A stretch of 64,000 bases of DNA, from NCBI GenBank assembly GCA_950295325.1, contig OX485809.1, forward strand, positions 38,161,081-38,225,080. Reading direction: 5' to 3'. The position numbers were made by a program, and so were the translations under genes. Origin of the DNA: Polytrichum commune. Taxonomy: Eukaryota > Streptophyta > Polytrichopsida > Polytrichales > Polytrichaceae. This document shows, in pieces, positions 35,631 through 47,852 of this stretch; positions within the stretch are counted from its first letter, which is position 1, and every line of letters begins with the position of its first letter. The notes below the pieces were generated by a model. The model saw only the letters and a list, made by a program, of their open reading frames with translations, did not search any database and was not told the DNA's origin.

Positions 35631-36154
35631 TACACCGTTTGTGATATTTAGTGTCACGCACACTAGTTGCAAAGGGCCTAAACTAGATGTCTAGAGGTCT
35701 CAAAGTGTCACGTTCATTAATTGCCAATATGACACTATTCATCAACGCAAGTAACTTTTTTAAGTGAAAAAGTAATTGCAATTAGCATAGTACATTAAGG
35801 TGTTTGAGATGATAGTTTTGCGTATTAGTATGCAAGGAGAAGATATTATTGAGCATGCCAATGGGAAATATCATGTGTTTACATATTAGTATGGAAGAGG
35901 AAAGTATTCTTGAACATACTAATGCCAAGTGACACTTTAATCAACTTGTAGACCATTGTGTAACACATGCATACACCACCTAACATTATTGAACATGCTC
36001 ATGCCAAGATATTAGTAAGTGTACTTAAATGCCAAGTGTCGTGAAGTGACACTAATGGTGGAGTTGTTGATCCTTACAGTGTAACGTAGCATACGCCTCA
36101 AACTAGGGTAAGTGACACTATTATGCGTGTGACACCAAACACCATAAAACATTC
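35631..36154. mobile_element. MITE-like element, ~520 bp
   Basis: Its ends are imperfect inverted repeats (tttgtgatatttagtgtcac at left; mate gtgacaccaaacaccataaa at right). The interior has diverged direct repeats (tattagtatgcaaggaga / tattagtatggaagagga; attattgagcatgc / attattgaacatgc). Confidence 0.55.
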
Positions 36155-36218
36155 AGTAAATTGAACCTACAACAAGGTAGATAACTTTTATTTCATTCCA
36201 ATCTATTCTCAATTAGGC

Positions 36219-36333
36219 TCATAACATTATTCATATTCATAATAATGTTCTGTGGGACTCACAATATTATGTAGAATATTCCCACATATTATGTAGAACA
36301 TCGTTATGACTCTGAATAATGTTATGATTGTCA
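36219..36333. mobile_element. Small foldback MITE (~115 bp)
   Basis: The arms are cataacattattcatattca..aatgttctgtggg and its near-mirror ccacatattatgtagaaca..gaataatgttatg. A related copy is at 51603-51735. Confidence 0.65.
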
Positions 36334-37525
36334 CTAGCCCGTCACTTATACTACCAACTCTATGTCTGGGGAGATTTTGAGCATAATCGGTCGATCAAGA
36401 TCCTAGTGTTTCCAAGTCCAACTGGTTACATGTTGACATCTTTCAGTTTTTCTTTATTAATTTGAGGTACATTCTCTAAATTCCTTTAAAATGATCAGTA
36501 ATTTTCCTGAAGCCTTCAACTTCAACCAGTTATTTCTCAAACTCAAACCGGTTCATCTGTAACTAGCAGCTGTCGGTTCTCTCCATTCTTTGTTCCAATA
36601 TTGACCTTGCATTTCACCAAATGCAAGATTAAAACAAATTGAGTGTCCGTTTCACTATATACAAAGTAATAGATTTTGGGTGTTTTTTTGTAAACTTAGA
36701 CATTTTTTATAACACTAATCCAACACTCGCCATTTGAACATCAATTAATTGCTCACACACTCTTAGTAGGGTAAATTTACACATGTGACCAAGGGCCATG
36801 AGAAAAAAACAACATTAGGATTTCTCATGGTCATGGTCGGTGGTTTGAAGACCATTACTAGGGGAAATCCACATTATGTTTTTGAAAGACTTAGTCCTGG
36901 GACAAGGTAAAGCACACTTATACTAGGACATAGTTTTTTTTTAAATGAAATAAAAGGTGGGAATTATTTAAATGGATAGGACTAAAATCAAAAGTCGCTA
37001 AAATTAGATGATTGTAATGACCATTTCATGGTTAGAAAAATATGAGCAAGTTTTCCAATCTCTTTTGAACACATGTCTGGGTTTTGTTTAATGTTTGTTT
37101 TTAAACCTGTACTTAACCATGCACCACTCAAACACTTGTGTATGATTTAGACGAGTAATCAAATGAGACTTACTTTCTTTATGTCAAACATTGAGCATCA
37201 CCATATGCCATGATTAGATAGAAATATATATCCAGTGGCACGACTCTATGACCCCCACTTAGGTTGACTATTGAACCTAGATTGGTCATCACATTTTAAA
37301 CACATTGTCCAATCTTCTTCTTCTTTTTTGGATACATACGTGTGTTTGGTATTTGTTCTTGGAGCCACACCAAATCACATACCACTCAACTATAGGTGTC
37401 CTAAGAAGAAAAGTAAGCGAACAAGGGTTGTCTACCTTAGAGAGAAAGAGCATCCGAATAAGACAGGTCTACCTTATGGTTGGTGTCCAAGTCCATCAAC
37501 AACAATGACATGGGAGAATCAACCG
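36334..37525. other. Intergenic with fragments of the 'TAAGGTAGAC' MITE family
   Basis: Around 37340-37445 the reverse complement of the conserved end occurs (cacaccaaatcacataccac, then a terminus near ctaccttag). A second weaker fragment is at 37065-37140. No gene is seen. Confidence 0.45.
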
Positions 37526-37748
37526 CTACACCAAATATGATATTTAGTGTGACTTACTATTTTGATTTACATGGTGCTATATCTCTTTACTATTGAAATA
37601 AATTTTTACCAAGTAAAGTTGTCAATGTTCTATAATGTCCAAACTACCAATTTAACATTTGTTGGTAAAATATGAGACGTACAGTAAATAGATATAGCAT
37701 TGCGTAATTCCAAATAGTAAGTCACACCAAATATCATATTTAGTGTAG
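37526..37748. mobile_element. MITE, 'CTACACTAAAT' group, ~223 bp
   Basis: The left end reads CTACACCAAATATGATATTT and the right end in reverse complement CTACACTAAATATGATATTT. The ~60-bp TIRs continue with agtgtgacttactatttt. The core has accaagtaaagttgtcaatg. No convincing target duplication. Confidence 0.85.
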
Positions 37749-37984
37749 TTATAAATGAACCGGTTAAGTTTGAGAAATAACCGGTCAATTATGACCGGCT
37801 AATTAAGACTTCATGAAAAATTATTGATCATTAAAGGGGATTCTATAGAATATACCTCCAATTAATACGAAAAACCGAAAGATCACAACATGTAATCGAT
37901 GCGACTTGCAAACACTGGAGCTTTGACCAACTATGCCCAAAAGCCTCTTCGGACATTAGAGTTATTTGTAAAGTAAGAAAGACG

Positions 37985-38220
37985 AAACCACAGGTTTAGT
38001 CCCAAACCTTGAGTTTCCGATAGTTTCACCCAAGTTTTCTTATTGCTATAATTACCATCTAGATGGAGTGATGCTGGGATGTTAAAAACCGACTTTCTAA
38101 CTTGTCTTGATAGAATGGGCGAGCCAAGCTAGCCTTGTATAGGCCGAGTCGGGATTTGAGCCAATAAAGTTATCCGAAAAGAGACCTAGTCTATGACCGG
38201 ATCCCATTCCTCCATTACTA
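37985..38220 (-). repeat. Dispersed repeat R1, partial copy
   Basis: The phrases aggtttagtcccaaacc, caagttttcttattg, accgactttctaacttgtc and gccaagctagccttg match the reverse complement of the R1 copy at 27960-28412. Confidence 0.65.
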
Positions 38221-38403
38221 GACCATATTGGTAAAGTGTAGATGTTGGGGCCTAGCCACGAATAGACCTCCAACTTGGCTAACATCGAGCTTGCCACCAA
38301 CGGTTCTCAGAACCCGTCGCCACCTAGGCTCGACATCCACGTCAACCCGCCACTAAGCAAAAGTTGAACGTAAATCAATAGCTTCACAATCAAACCATAA
38401 GGA

Positions 38404-38802
38404 AGGGGTGGCAATTTCCGTGCGGGTCCTAAAGTCGACCCCTATGTCGGAAGCACCTATTTAGGTGCTTTTACATGGGTTTACAAAAGCACCTATCAAG
38501 GTGTTTTACCGTTCACAGCATTGCTAACATTTCATTGGTTGCCATCGGTCGGTTTAATGCTGCCATCGGTCGGTTTTAGAAATCCACCCTGTGGATATAC
38601 CACGTACCCTATGTGTGAGTGTTGGTCACTCTACAAGGTTTCCTTTAAAAATTTGTAGGAAATCATAAACATGCTGGAAAATTTTGATTTTTTCATAGTT
38701 GCTCTTGCACCAGCTTTGCGGAGCGATCAAAATTTATATAAAAAAAAAGTTTCAGCATCCCAACTAGGCACATCTGAAATTTGGACGGAAATTGCCACCC
38801 CT
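38404..38802. mobile_element. TIR element 'AGGGGTGGCAATTTCCGT', ~399 bp
   Basis: The left end reads AGGGGTGGCAATTTCCGT and the right end in reverse complement is the same 18 bases. The interior has short internal repeats (aagcacctat..; ccatcggtcggttt twice). AGGGGTGGCAA-type termini are seen in plant hAT elements, so hAT-like is likely. An 8-bp target duplication is not recognisable. Confidence 0.75.
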
Positions 38803-40489
38803 ACCTTAGTCTATACCAAACGAGCAATTTCCTTACTTCCTATAGGGTTAGGGTTTAGGCAGCAAAGTGGACTCAAATATGTGGCTCGGTTCGGATGCTA
38901 GCTCCAATGATGCAATTCTTGAGGAGATGGGGATGAGCTCATGGTTTTCTACACGATGATGATCGTTTGTGCCAACATTTGAGAGTTTTTCAGTCCAAAT
39001 GAGGTAGAGGATGGAGGTTAAGGTGTGGTTGATCACAATTGCAGTGTGCAGGATGTTCAAAGTTACACCTTAAAATTTCAAGACCCTTACGAACTTCACC
39101 ATACTTGAGTTTGATGAGCTTTGTGGATTGATTGTGTTAGCCCTCGCCCCTCATGCTCAATCTACATGTGAGGTTCATAAGGTGTCAGGTCATCCTGCGA
39201 AGTTGTGTCCACAACAACGCCCCCTCAACTTTTTCTCTACATGAAACATGACAACATCACTAGTTACGATGCCTTTCAGTAGAATTGGTCTCGACTAACC
39301 TTAAATGATGTTAATTTGTTCATATTTTCTTGTATTAACCATACACTAGCTAGTGAGATGGTATGACATGATGCAACAAAACGTGCTCATTTGAGTACCT
39401 TAAAACTTTATTTTCCCAATTACATGAGATTTTTGATGGCACCCTTGTGAAGATACAAAAACCTTGGAATAATAAGCACATAAAGTGGTTTAATGGCCAC
39501 AAGAAAATGTGTTTTTATGAATAATACAATTGTTGTCTCGCATGAGGGTTTGTTTTTGTATCTGAACTTGGGTTATCTATGCTCTTATCATGATGTTTCT
39601 ATCTTACGACACTCAAGATTGTACAATAAAATCACATTTCAAGCACAGTTATGACAACTATCATACCTTCTTGGGGATCCTAGGATGTGTATTCTTTGTT
39701 GCATTGGGGTGAACAAGCATCTCTTTGATATGCCTCAAAATATTGTCGATGGATTCAACAAGATCCATGCAAGTTATAGGATGCGTGTGAAGTGGGACAT
39801 TAGAGGCTCGAAGTGAAAGTTTGCAAGGTTGATGAAACAATTTAATGCTGCAAAACTAAAGTACACACACTTGTTCAAATCTTGTGGCTTTTTAATAACT
39901 TTCTTCACCGAAGAATGATGGATTTGTCACACGAGGTTATTGGAGATAGAGTGGAGAACCCAAAATCTTAGGGTTGGGATTACTAGTGGGTTCAGATTGT
40001 GATGCCCTACATGAAAGCATTTCTATGAATAAAGTCATTATCACGTTTCATTGGCAATGCACATACATACCTACTTTGACTACAAAGAAGAAGTCCATAG
40101 AGTGTCAATATACTACGAAATATACATGTCATATATTCAATCACATGAAGTTAGAATGAATGATACACCTAAATGAAAACTCTCAATTTAAAGCCAAAGT
40201 AAAATGCATGTGAATGGTACATAGTTGAAGCAGTTGTACGATCACTATATCTAACTACTAACCCATCAAACCCTTACTTGCTCCTTCAAGCTCTCGTGTA
40301 TGATTACACCTAAATCACAAACGTTCTCCAAGTTGGCTATCTCGAAGTGTAATTCTTTTTGTTCATTGGTCTTAGCCCTAGCGGTTGACAATGAGTCCCT
40401 AACCTTGTTGCTAGCCTCCCAAATCTTTGTCATGCTAATCATACTCTTTAACTATGCTCCTAGCATCTCTCCTTTGTCATAGGCCTCTC
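38803..40489. other. Intergenic, no gene seen
   Basis: No repeat termini or conserved coding motifs recognised. Short ORFs only. Confidence 0.4.
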
Positions 40490-41080
40490 AATCTACTTTT
40501 GTGTACTTGTCATGCTAGCAACCTCTATTGTGCCTAGAAGACTAGTCACATTATCATCTAATGGAGTGGTTGATTGGGTTTCAACCTGAGTGGAAGTGGA
40601 ACCTTGCAAGATTGATTGGCGGCGCTTAAGGACATTCCTAGTTGCATGCTTGTTGGTGCTCATCCATCTTTGCAAAATCTCATCACATTGAAGTATGGCC
40701 TTGCTCATTAGATGTACTTGTCGTAGTGGAGTTCAATGTGTCTCCCATGCTCTCCTTTAGCATCTAGCCTTGATATGTGATACCAGGAAACTCCTTACAA
40801 AATCTTTCATACACTTTCCACCACACTAAATTTGGCACTAATTGAGTGACATTCTTCCTTGTGCAAGAGTACTTTGCAAAATGCACATAGGAAAAAGGTG
40901 GCATCTTCGCCAACATCTCCGATTCAAGTGTAGGCATGTACCCTTCTTTTTTGTTTTTCCTTTCAAGATCTCTTTGGGGGTGGCATAGGTGCACCAACAT
41001 CTTGGGGTGAGAGCTCGGGTGGGAGGGCTAAGTTGGAATAGGTGGTTCTCTTGACATGGGGTCCCCCCTGCCATCTATCA
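40490..41080 (-). pseudogene. Coding-like remnant of unknown, probably transposon-related, family
   Basis: Adjacent - strand frames (40493-40708, 40764-41000, 40838-41074) have protein-like composition. One contains FSYVHFAKYSCTRKNV and LVWWKVYERFCKEFPGI (Trp/aromatic-rich). Another contains QRWMSTNKHATRNVLKRRQS followed by a Thr/Ser-rich stretch. I cannot assign a family. The arrangement suggests an old mobile-element or duplicated-gene fragment rather than an active gene. Confidence 0.3.
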
Positions 41081-41734
41081 CCCTCCTCTTCCCTTGCCTA
41101 AGACTCTAGCCATGCCTCATCTTCATCCAACGTAAAGTGATGACCATGATTGCAAGCCAACTCAGTGGCTATCAAGCTCTCATAGTTCAATGTCTTCAAA
41201 CTGGGCCACACCATACTTGCGCGGGGGGGGGGGGACCCTAAAAAAAACACCTAAAAAAAACCTAAAATTTGAGCATGGCGTGCGCACTAGACCACAAGCT
41301 TGCATAGTTGAGAGCCTAGTTTAGAGTAAAATTGAGCATGGCTTCCACACAATTCTAATTTTAGGTCGGAAAATTTTCAACATGGTAGCCTTGGCATAAT
41401 TCAATGTAAAATAAGACCAATGAATTTGAAGGTGTGCATATATAGCACTACAAGGAAGGAGGGTCACTTTGACATGTGGCCCGTGACATGAAAAACTTTC
41501 ATGTTGGAGTTTTGAGCTCCGCACTTGAGTTTTGAGCTCCGTGACATATTTCTTGCATGTGTGGGAGTTATGTCATTTTCATGTCATGCAAAAGGTCCGT
41601 GAAGGAATGTTCTATCTTTATTTAGTTTTATAGATCTTCTAGATAGATCTAGACCTAGATGTGAGTCACCTTCTTCATTAATTATTAAGGTAGAAGAGAG
41701 GCAATTACCGCATACACTCTTTCATTCATCCAAC

Positions 41735-42115
41735 ATTAAAGCATTGTAATAATAGATCATAAATAATAAACTCTATATTACAAAATAAATAGTAAATAAT
41801 ATATTATAAACAATAAATTAACTATAATATTCTATAAATAGTAAAAATAACTATTAACTATTATAAGTAAATAATGATAGCTAAATGTAAATAGTAAATA
41901 ACAATCTATAAAAGGTAAATAATAGACAATAAAAACTAAATAATAGAAAGTTTATAGTAAATAGTGGGAAATAAACAATAAATATTAGATAGTAAATATT
42001 AGAAAGTAAATATTAGACAATAAATATCAGAGAGTAAATATTAGACAATAAATATTAGACAGTAAATAATATAAGGAAGGCAATAAATCACATACAATAA
42101 ATAGTAGGTAGTAGA
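41735..42115. repeat. AT-rich minisatellite-like block
   Basis: Many imperfect copies of a short 'taaatattagacaa/agtaaatattaga' unit (~15-18 bp), most regular at 41965-42075. The run was read directly. It is flanked by a SINE at 42166. Confidence 0.8.
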
Positions 42116-42165
42116 GAGAAAATAGTGGCCTTAGTCTAGAAAGGTTCAAAGCACTCCATATGTAT

Positions 42166-42345
42166 CACGTGTGATGTGATGACTTAGTGGCTAAGGCACA
42201 TGTGTGGGTGTCACAGGGTGCAAGGTTCAAATACCTTGGCCGCCACCCTTGACCTTGCCACCTAGGTGAGTGGTAGGTAGCCTATCTTTGTAGGTGAGTT
42301 GTAGGTTGAAGGTTAACTATAAACCATACATGATTTTTAATGATA
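42166..42345 (+). mobile_element. tRNA-derived SINE
   Basis: A-box-like TGACTTAGTGGCTAAGGCA (42179-42197) and B-box GGTTCAAATACC (42224-42235) lie about 45 bp apart in the correct order. A GC-richer body follows, and the element runs into an (AT)n tract (42342-42361). This is the arrangement of a plant tRNA-headed SINE. Target duplications were not resolved. Confidence 0.65.
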
Positions 42346-42361
42346 TATATATATATATATA

Positions 42362-43559
42362 TTAAAAATTATAATTATAATTATATATAATTAAATTACC
42401 TTGAACTTTACCCATATTCATAATTTACTGTAGCAGAAAAAATTACTTGCTAAAATCACGACATGGTTCTGACATCCCATTTGTGTTAGATAATAAGACT
42501 GGTCCAAGATTACAGTATGGCCACAGTGGCTGCAACCTTCATGACATGTGTCTTGGTTGCAGAAAATTGTTGATTTACTGTCCTTGTGGTGTGGAAGAAG
42601 ACCCCCCTTCCTAGTAGTGATAGCTAGAGATTGAGATAGCACCCCAAATTGTAGCAAGCTCAATTGGAACTCAAAGAAGGGTCCCATAACTCGAAGTCGG
42701 GGTCTTAGATTTCAATCAACTTTTACAAAGGCAAGCTCGACCTTCCAAGTGGCCTCTCTGACCTCAAAGTTGGATGTTGGCTTCTCCAAATTAGGAGCTA
42801 CAAAATGGGCTCTTACCCTTACCACCCTTGGAACTTATAGCCCACTCACACTTACTGGTGTGGGCCTCCAGTGAATGATTCCTATCATGAGGAGCCAATT
42901 TTAGAGTTGGTTTAGCTAGTGAGATCCTCCGGTTGCAACCAGTGCTGGTTCTCATCATTCACTAGTGGCATGCACTAGTAAGTGTGAGTGGGCTATTAGA
43001 CTTGGGGTTGCCAACCAAAATTATCATGTTGTGTCTCAGAATAGCAAATTGGCTATCAACGAGCACTACTCTTGATCTACCAACAAGTGCCTTCGGTTGA
43101 GTGTGAGCATTGGAATAAGAGGTTGGTGGTTGGGGGAGGGGAGGTGGTTCATACACGAATCTTGGTTACATGCCAAACATGAGAAAAACCTAAGTTTTTC
43201 ATATTCAATGTAGTTGACATAGGGTTTGTTTTTTGGGAATACGTAGAGCAAGTCTTGGGATTAGAACACCGGTCTATGTTCATCTTAAACACATGTTTTG
43301 ATCCTTGGTTAGTTACTTTATGGATAACTTTAGTGGTCCCATGCAACGTCCGAAAAGTTTTTGAAGTTATTAAGGTTAATTGCCTACCTCTTTAAAAGGG
43401 CATAGGCTATTTCCCTCATGGCATAGGTTGCATCCTACAATATCAAATTTTTGTAAGTTGAAAACCTTTTGAGTTTTTAAGTTACCCGCCAATTGCCTTC
43501 AAAACTAATTTTTAGTAGGTTAAAATCCTTCATATCTTTTAATGTTGTAGGCTTTAAAT
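42362..43559. other. Intergenic, no gene seen
   Basis: Contains a locally mirrored pair (cacttactggtgtgggcctcc ... ctagtaagtgtgagtgggc, about 42848-42990) but no defined element or gene. Confidence 0.35.
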
Positions 43560-43655
43560 TCAAAATTTGAGTACTAAGTGGTATCCTTGGCAGGAATTGA
43601 ACCTGGCTAAGCCCTTCACCACGTTTGAAGGCCAAGGATTAACCAACTCTTTTTT
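43560..43655 (-). mobile_element. tRNA-derived SINE fragment
   Basis: On the - strand an A-box-like GTTGGTTAATCCTTGG (reverse complement of 43632-43647) precedes a B box GGTTCAATTCC (reverse complement of 43593-43603) by about 45 bp, in GC-richer sequence. The spacing and motifs match a tRNA head. The 3' tail is not delimited. Confidence 0.6.
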
Positions 43656-43984
43656 AAAGAGTTGATTATAAGTTATGAAAGGTTGCTAAAATTCAAATGA
43701 GTTTAAGGGTGAAAGTCCTCACCATCTTCTGATTCAACCTCTACTCTTCCTGCAAGATATAGCCTAAAGATATGTACTTAGGCCAACTAATTTCCCAATT
43801 TGAAGAAGGATGAATGGCTAAAATCCTCTCTTTAAAAAAAATTTGTAGGCAAAATTTCCTACATGTTTTTTTATCACATAGGTTGATATCCTATGTTTTA
43901 AAATTATCCATAGGGTCTTTGTCCTACACTTTCAAAATTTTATAGGCTAAGTCACAAATTTTGTAGGCTACATTTGTATTAGCC

Positions 43985-44215
43985 TTAGGCTCTTGCCGGA
44001 CGCTAGTCCCATGCACACACCATGTACTTGATCCTAAAATTCTCTCAAAGTTTGAGGGTTAGAAAAAATAAGTCCCAAAAAGTCACCACCCAATTTTCAA
44101 ATTAGGTTCCAATGTATAACAACCTAACAACTCTTAATAGAAAATTTTCTCAACGCATCATCAAATCCACGGTCTCGTTCCTCTTTGAGGGACTTTATGG
44201 ATAACTCTATTGATC
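43985..44215 (-). repeat. Dispersed repeat R1, partial copy
   Basis: The phrases gctagtcccatgcacacac, attctctcaaagtttgag, gtcccaaaaagtcaccaccc and tttgagggactttatggata match the R1 copy at 62612-63000 on the same strand. Confidence 0.6.
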
Positions 44216-44247
44216 AAGATTAGAAGATTGTCACATCATGTTCTAAA

Positions 44248-44610
44248 GGCCGGTTCACATGGGGTCCTTAAACCTAAGTCCCAAGTCACTTGAGGTTAAT
44301 CCATGTAATCTTGGCCATTCAGAGCATGGAAAGTTGGGACTTACCACTTCACATGGGTCCCAAGTCCCAAGTATGACATGGATGCCTAAATGGCAACACT
44401 TTTTGAAGGTGAGGCTTGTGACTTGTGTTGAGAGTTTGTCAAACAAAAAACTAGACCCAACTCTCAACACAGATCCTGTGATTTGTTTTGCACAAAGCAA
44501 TCTAGATCCGTCCTTATAGAACATGAACCAAATTTTTAAAGGGTTTGTGAAGACTCGAAAGTTGAGAATTTGCCTCCATGTTGGGACTTGGGATCCCATG
44601 TGACCGGGCC
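44248..44610. mobile_element. TIR element 'GGCCGGTTCACATGGG', ~363 bp
   Basis: The left end reads ggccggttcacatggggtcc and the right end in reverse complement ggcccggtcacatgggatcc. 'caagtccca' follows at both ends, giving TIRs of about 30-40 bp. The interior has a second internal inverted pair (tgttgagagttt..caaactctcaac-like). A hAT-like or Mutator-like non-autonomous element is plausible. Confidence 0.7.
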
Positions 44611-44670
44611 GTAAGTTCATCTACCAAGTGACTTCAAGATTGGGAGATGAAATAAACTTAAAACACTGAA

Positions 44671-45036
44671 ACCAGGTCCCGTCAGTTGGCCCGCCAAGCC
44701 AGCCAATCAACGGCCTTTACGCCAACTCCCCAGTTGGACAGCAGGTCCTACTCACATAACAGCCGTTAGATCAAGATCATCTGACGCTACATAGTGCACG
44801 TGTGGCTCAGACTGACTCAAATCTGGTTGGATCCCCACCGTTCGATCCAACGGTCTCCTCGTCCCTATCTTGGCGAGGAAGATCTGACTAATAGAGGGGC
44901 TGCCATGGGCCTGTCCAACCGCATCACGCCACGTCACTCATAAGATGGGGTCATGCCATTCCAGCCTGTCAACAGGTCTCCCGTCAAAAGTGACGGGCTC
45001 TTCCCTGAAGCCACTTCCCCCAATCTGGGACCTGGT
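44671..45036. mobile_element. GC-rich TIR element 'ACCAGGTCCC', ~366 bp
   Basis: It begins ACCAGGTCCCGTCAG and ends CTGGGACCTGGT. It is strikingly GC-rich against its surroundings and contains ccgttagatcaagatc and ccgttcgatccaacgg motifs. No coding capacity. The superfamily is uncertain. Confidence 0.6.
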
Positions 45037-45216
45037 TGGGCTGACCACTTTTTCTTTTTTCTTTTTTCTTTTTTTAAAATAAATAAATAATGTGGTCAAT
45101 ATACAATCCAACATGCTGTAAATTTTGAATCAAGCTTTGGTCCAATCTTGCTTGTTAAATATTTGCATGGAATTACACGTCCGGGTCCTTCTTAAACGAC
45201 TGACATAGTGATAAGC

Positions 45217-45475
45217 AAGGTTAGGGCCACTTCACACATGAGCCAAGAGCCGTGACCATTAAATTGTGAGAGCCCAAAAGAAAAGTGTTCAAAGGCTGTC
45301 CCACCGCACCTCCAAAATCATGTAGTGTGGTCACGGACCCTCAAGTGTAGTGTGAAGTCATATGTGATTGGGCCCTCAACTTAATGATATTTCAATGATT
45401 TTTTATTCATGCATGTCCTCACACATGATAAAATAGAATAAATCAATGGTTGTGAGCGTTTGGAGTGCCATGGTC
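45217..45475. mobile_element. Partial TIR element, 'AGGGCCACTTCACAC' family
   Basis: It begins tagggccacttcacacatga, gccaagagccgtgaccatt, and continues with ggtcacggaccctcaagtgt and tcctcacacatgataaaata, matching the right half of 34840-35325 in reverse complement. The other end is lost near a poly-C run (45489-45503). Confidence 0.65.
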
Positions 45476-46292
45476 TCCCGGTCACCTTCCCCCCCCCCCC
45501 CCCGACTGCATTCTCTTTAAAAGGTCCATATTATTTGTTTGGAAGATCTACATACATCTTGAAAACAAACACTTTGTCCTTTGACTACCTTGGGGAACCT
45601 ACTACCATGGATGAACTTGAAAGCATAATGGTCTTTGAGTGTCACAATCTCATTCATAGTCCCAATTCCACTACGCACAAAACGCTTCATCCACATAGTA
45701 CCATCTATATATGTATACCTTATTTGGGTGAATGGTACACTCTTGCATTATTGTTCAAAGTGGTCATCCAATCCTTTTACACAGTCATGTAATTCATAGT
45801 TTTATTTCAACTTCATCCAACATACTCATGAAATGAAAACTTGCAGTGGTCAATTGAGAGATTTTGCTGAAGTGTTTATACATGATTAGGAAAAAGAAAT
45901 CAAATTATTACTAGTAATGGATGACCCTATCATGGCATGGACCACTATATCCAGTAATGAACATGTATCACCTTGTCATGGTTTACAGTAGGTACCCAAT
46001 ATTTACCTTGTCATTATTGTTGCTCGGTAAGTTGGATGCCTAGCACAACAAAGCTTTCATCTTTTTAGCCTCCTTCATAATGTTGAGCCTTTAAAGTGGT
46101 AGTGAACAATGCCTCAAAGTTCTAAGGCAGACGGGCCTACCTTGGACATGTCCAAGAACTCACATGCTTATAATGCAAGGTGGGTAAACATCCACACAAT
46201 CAACAAGCCTCCAAGTAATCAAATAAGCGCATGAATTTGAAGTTATTTTTAAACTTTCAAAATGAAGATTCACATTGTTTTTTTCATGGTTA
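45476..46292. other. Intergenic, no gene identified
   Basis: Starts with a C homopolymer (45489-45503). The + strand ORF at 45460-45792 and a - strand frame in the same place look slightly protein-like, but I can assign neither. Confidence 0.3.
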
Positions 46293-46627
46293 TAAGGTAC
46301 ACATGCCTAAATCCAACATAGCACTAATTGGATACCCATATTTGAGTGGAATATGGTTAGGTGTGGATCTAACAATGAACACCAAAAAGACATATGATTA
46401 AAAGAATTAGACTTCATGCTCAAAATATGCTAACCACTCTAAGTTCAACAATCAACATGATCGGGCCGGGTATCTATATGAACATTTAATGAGCACAAGA
46501 ATCTTCACTTTGATAATGAATAAGGTGTTGTTTCATATCCTATGAGAAAAATGGGTGCAAATCAGGTGATATACAGATATGGTATAGAAGTTGGTGTTTC
46601 ATATCCAAATAACACATGTCTACCTTA
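46293..46627. mobile_element. MITE, 'TAAGGTAGAC' family, ~335 bp
   Basis: The left end reads TAAGGTACACATGCC and the right end in reverse complement TAAGGTAGACATG. It shares aatccaacatagcactaa-type and gagaatcttcactttgata-type internal text with 28654-29027. Confidence 0.75.
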
Positions 46628-46804
46628 CCAGGGATACCAAAATGGTTACCTAGTGCCAACTTCAAGCAAGCACAAATTGGTCTTTGCTCTATTTAAACAC
46701 AACGAGAACGGTCAGAGTTTTTGCTCCCTGAAATGTCAACGAAAAGATACCACTCTATTTCCACAATTATGTCATTTGTAATGTGAAAATAGGTCCCCAC
46801 AACG

Positions 46805-47852
46805 CTACACTAAATAATGTGTTTAGTGTTATATGGTATCCTCTACCACTGTAGTAATCTTCGTAATGACACTTCTTATGAATAAGTTTACAAGGATTGT
46901 CATCCCAACTTACTTTTAGTTCATCCAAATGCTAGTTGTTGAAACAAAGTATGCTATCATCTGCATCCTCACATTTATGTGATGAAATATTATCATGGAT
47001 GATTGAAATCCCTTGGCAAGTTATAATAATTGCGACATTGTAAATCTATAATGCCCAAAAGCACGGTATAGAAGAACGGATTCCCATTCATATCGGTGTA
47101 TAAACTAAATCCCAAATGTGTTTTCAAGGAACGATAAATGATGTTAAGTATACATTCAATGTTGATGACACTACACGGCAGGGGCAGAGCCATTGGGGGC
47201 TAGGGGGGGGGGGCTCAACCCCCCCCCCCCCCAACATCGCTAGTAGAAAACTATGCCAAAACGACTACACATTTTTGTTTTTTCTTTTGAAACTGCAATT
47301 TTGAAAATTTTGGGACGTGCAATACACCGTGGAGAGGTGTTTTCAAGACCTTTCCAGCGGTATATTACAAGCCCCAAAATTCCTAAAGTTTCAGTTAGTA
47401 AAGCCAAAAGAAAATCTACAGTCATTTAGCGATTGCAGAGCAAGATGGTCAGAAGAACCGCAATGGGAAAACGAGTACAGTTCTTTTTCGCAATGTTTTC
47501 TACTAGTGCATTGAAGGACAGTTGGGCATCTGCTTTCTATTGGCAATGTCTATTGGCGATGATTGGATGGTCGATATGATGATCATCTGTATCAAAAAGA
47601 CCATAGCCAAAGCTTTAGATATTAACAACATCATCAATATTTTTATGGGGATGTGAGCTTCATGAGTTCGAATCTCTCAATAAATAATCAAATTTGATCA
47701 CCTATTGAAATTTGAAAATAAATTATGCATTGGATATTTCCATATTTTGAGATCAACCCCCCTAGGTCAAACTCTTGGCTTCGCCCTTGCTACATGAGCA
47801 GTTCACAATTAGTATTGAGCGAGGCAAATAGGATGGGTGACAGTAAATTGAG
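46805..47852. mobile_element. MITE of the ~380-bp 'CTACACTAAAT' class, split by a hAT-like element
   Basis: The left end CTACACTAAATAATG is at 46805. The body up to 47178 and the continuation from 47790 align with the uninterrupted copy at 53376-53758: acaaggattgtcat, atcatggatgattgaaat, cttggcaag, gttgatgacactacac, then acaattagtattgagc, gggtgacag. The terminal ~20 bases at the right are replaced where the next copy starts at 47853. Confidence 0.8.
47179..47789. mobile_element. hAT-like non-autonomous element, 611 bp, nested in a MITE
   Basis: The left end reads CAGGGGCAGAGCCATTGG and the right end in reverse complement CAAGGGCGAAGCCAAGAG. CAGGGGCGGAGCC-type termini are typical of plant hAT elements. 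The flanks CTACACGG (47171-47178) and CTACATGA (47790-47797) form an 8-bp target duplication with two mismatches, as expected for hAT. A long G run followed by a C run (47203-47232) lies just inside the left end. No transposase is encoded. Confidence 0.85.

Noticed and set aside
41700-42115. Regularly spaced repeats suggestive of an array with spacers
   Set aside because: Units are short, AT-only and directly adjacent without unique spacers. This is a degenerate AT minisatellite, not a CRISPR-like structure.
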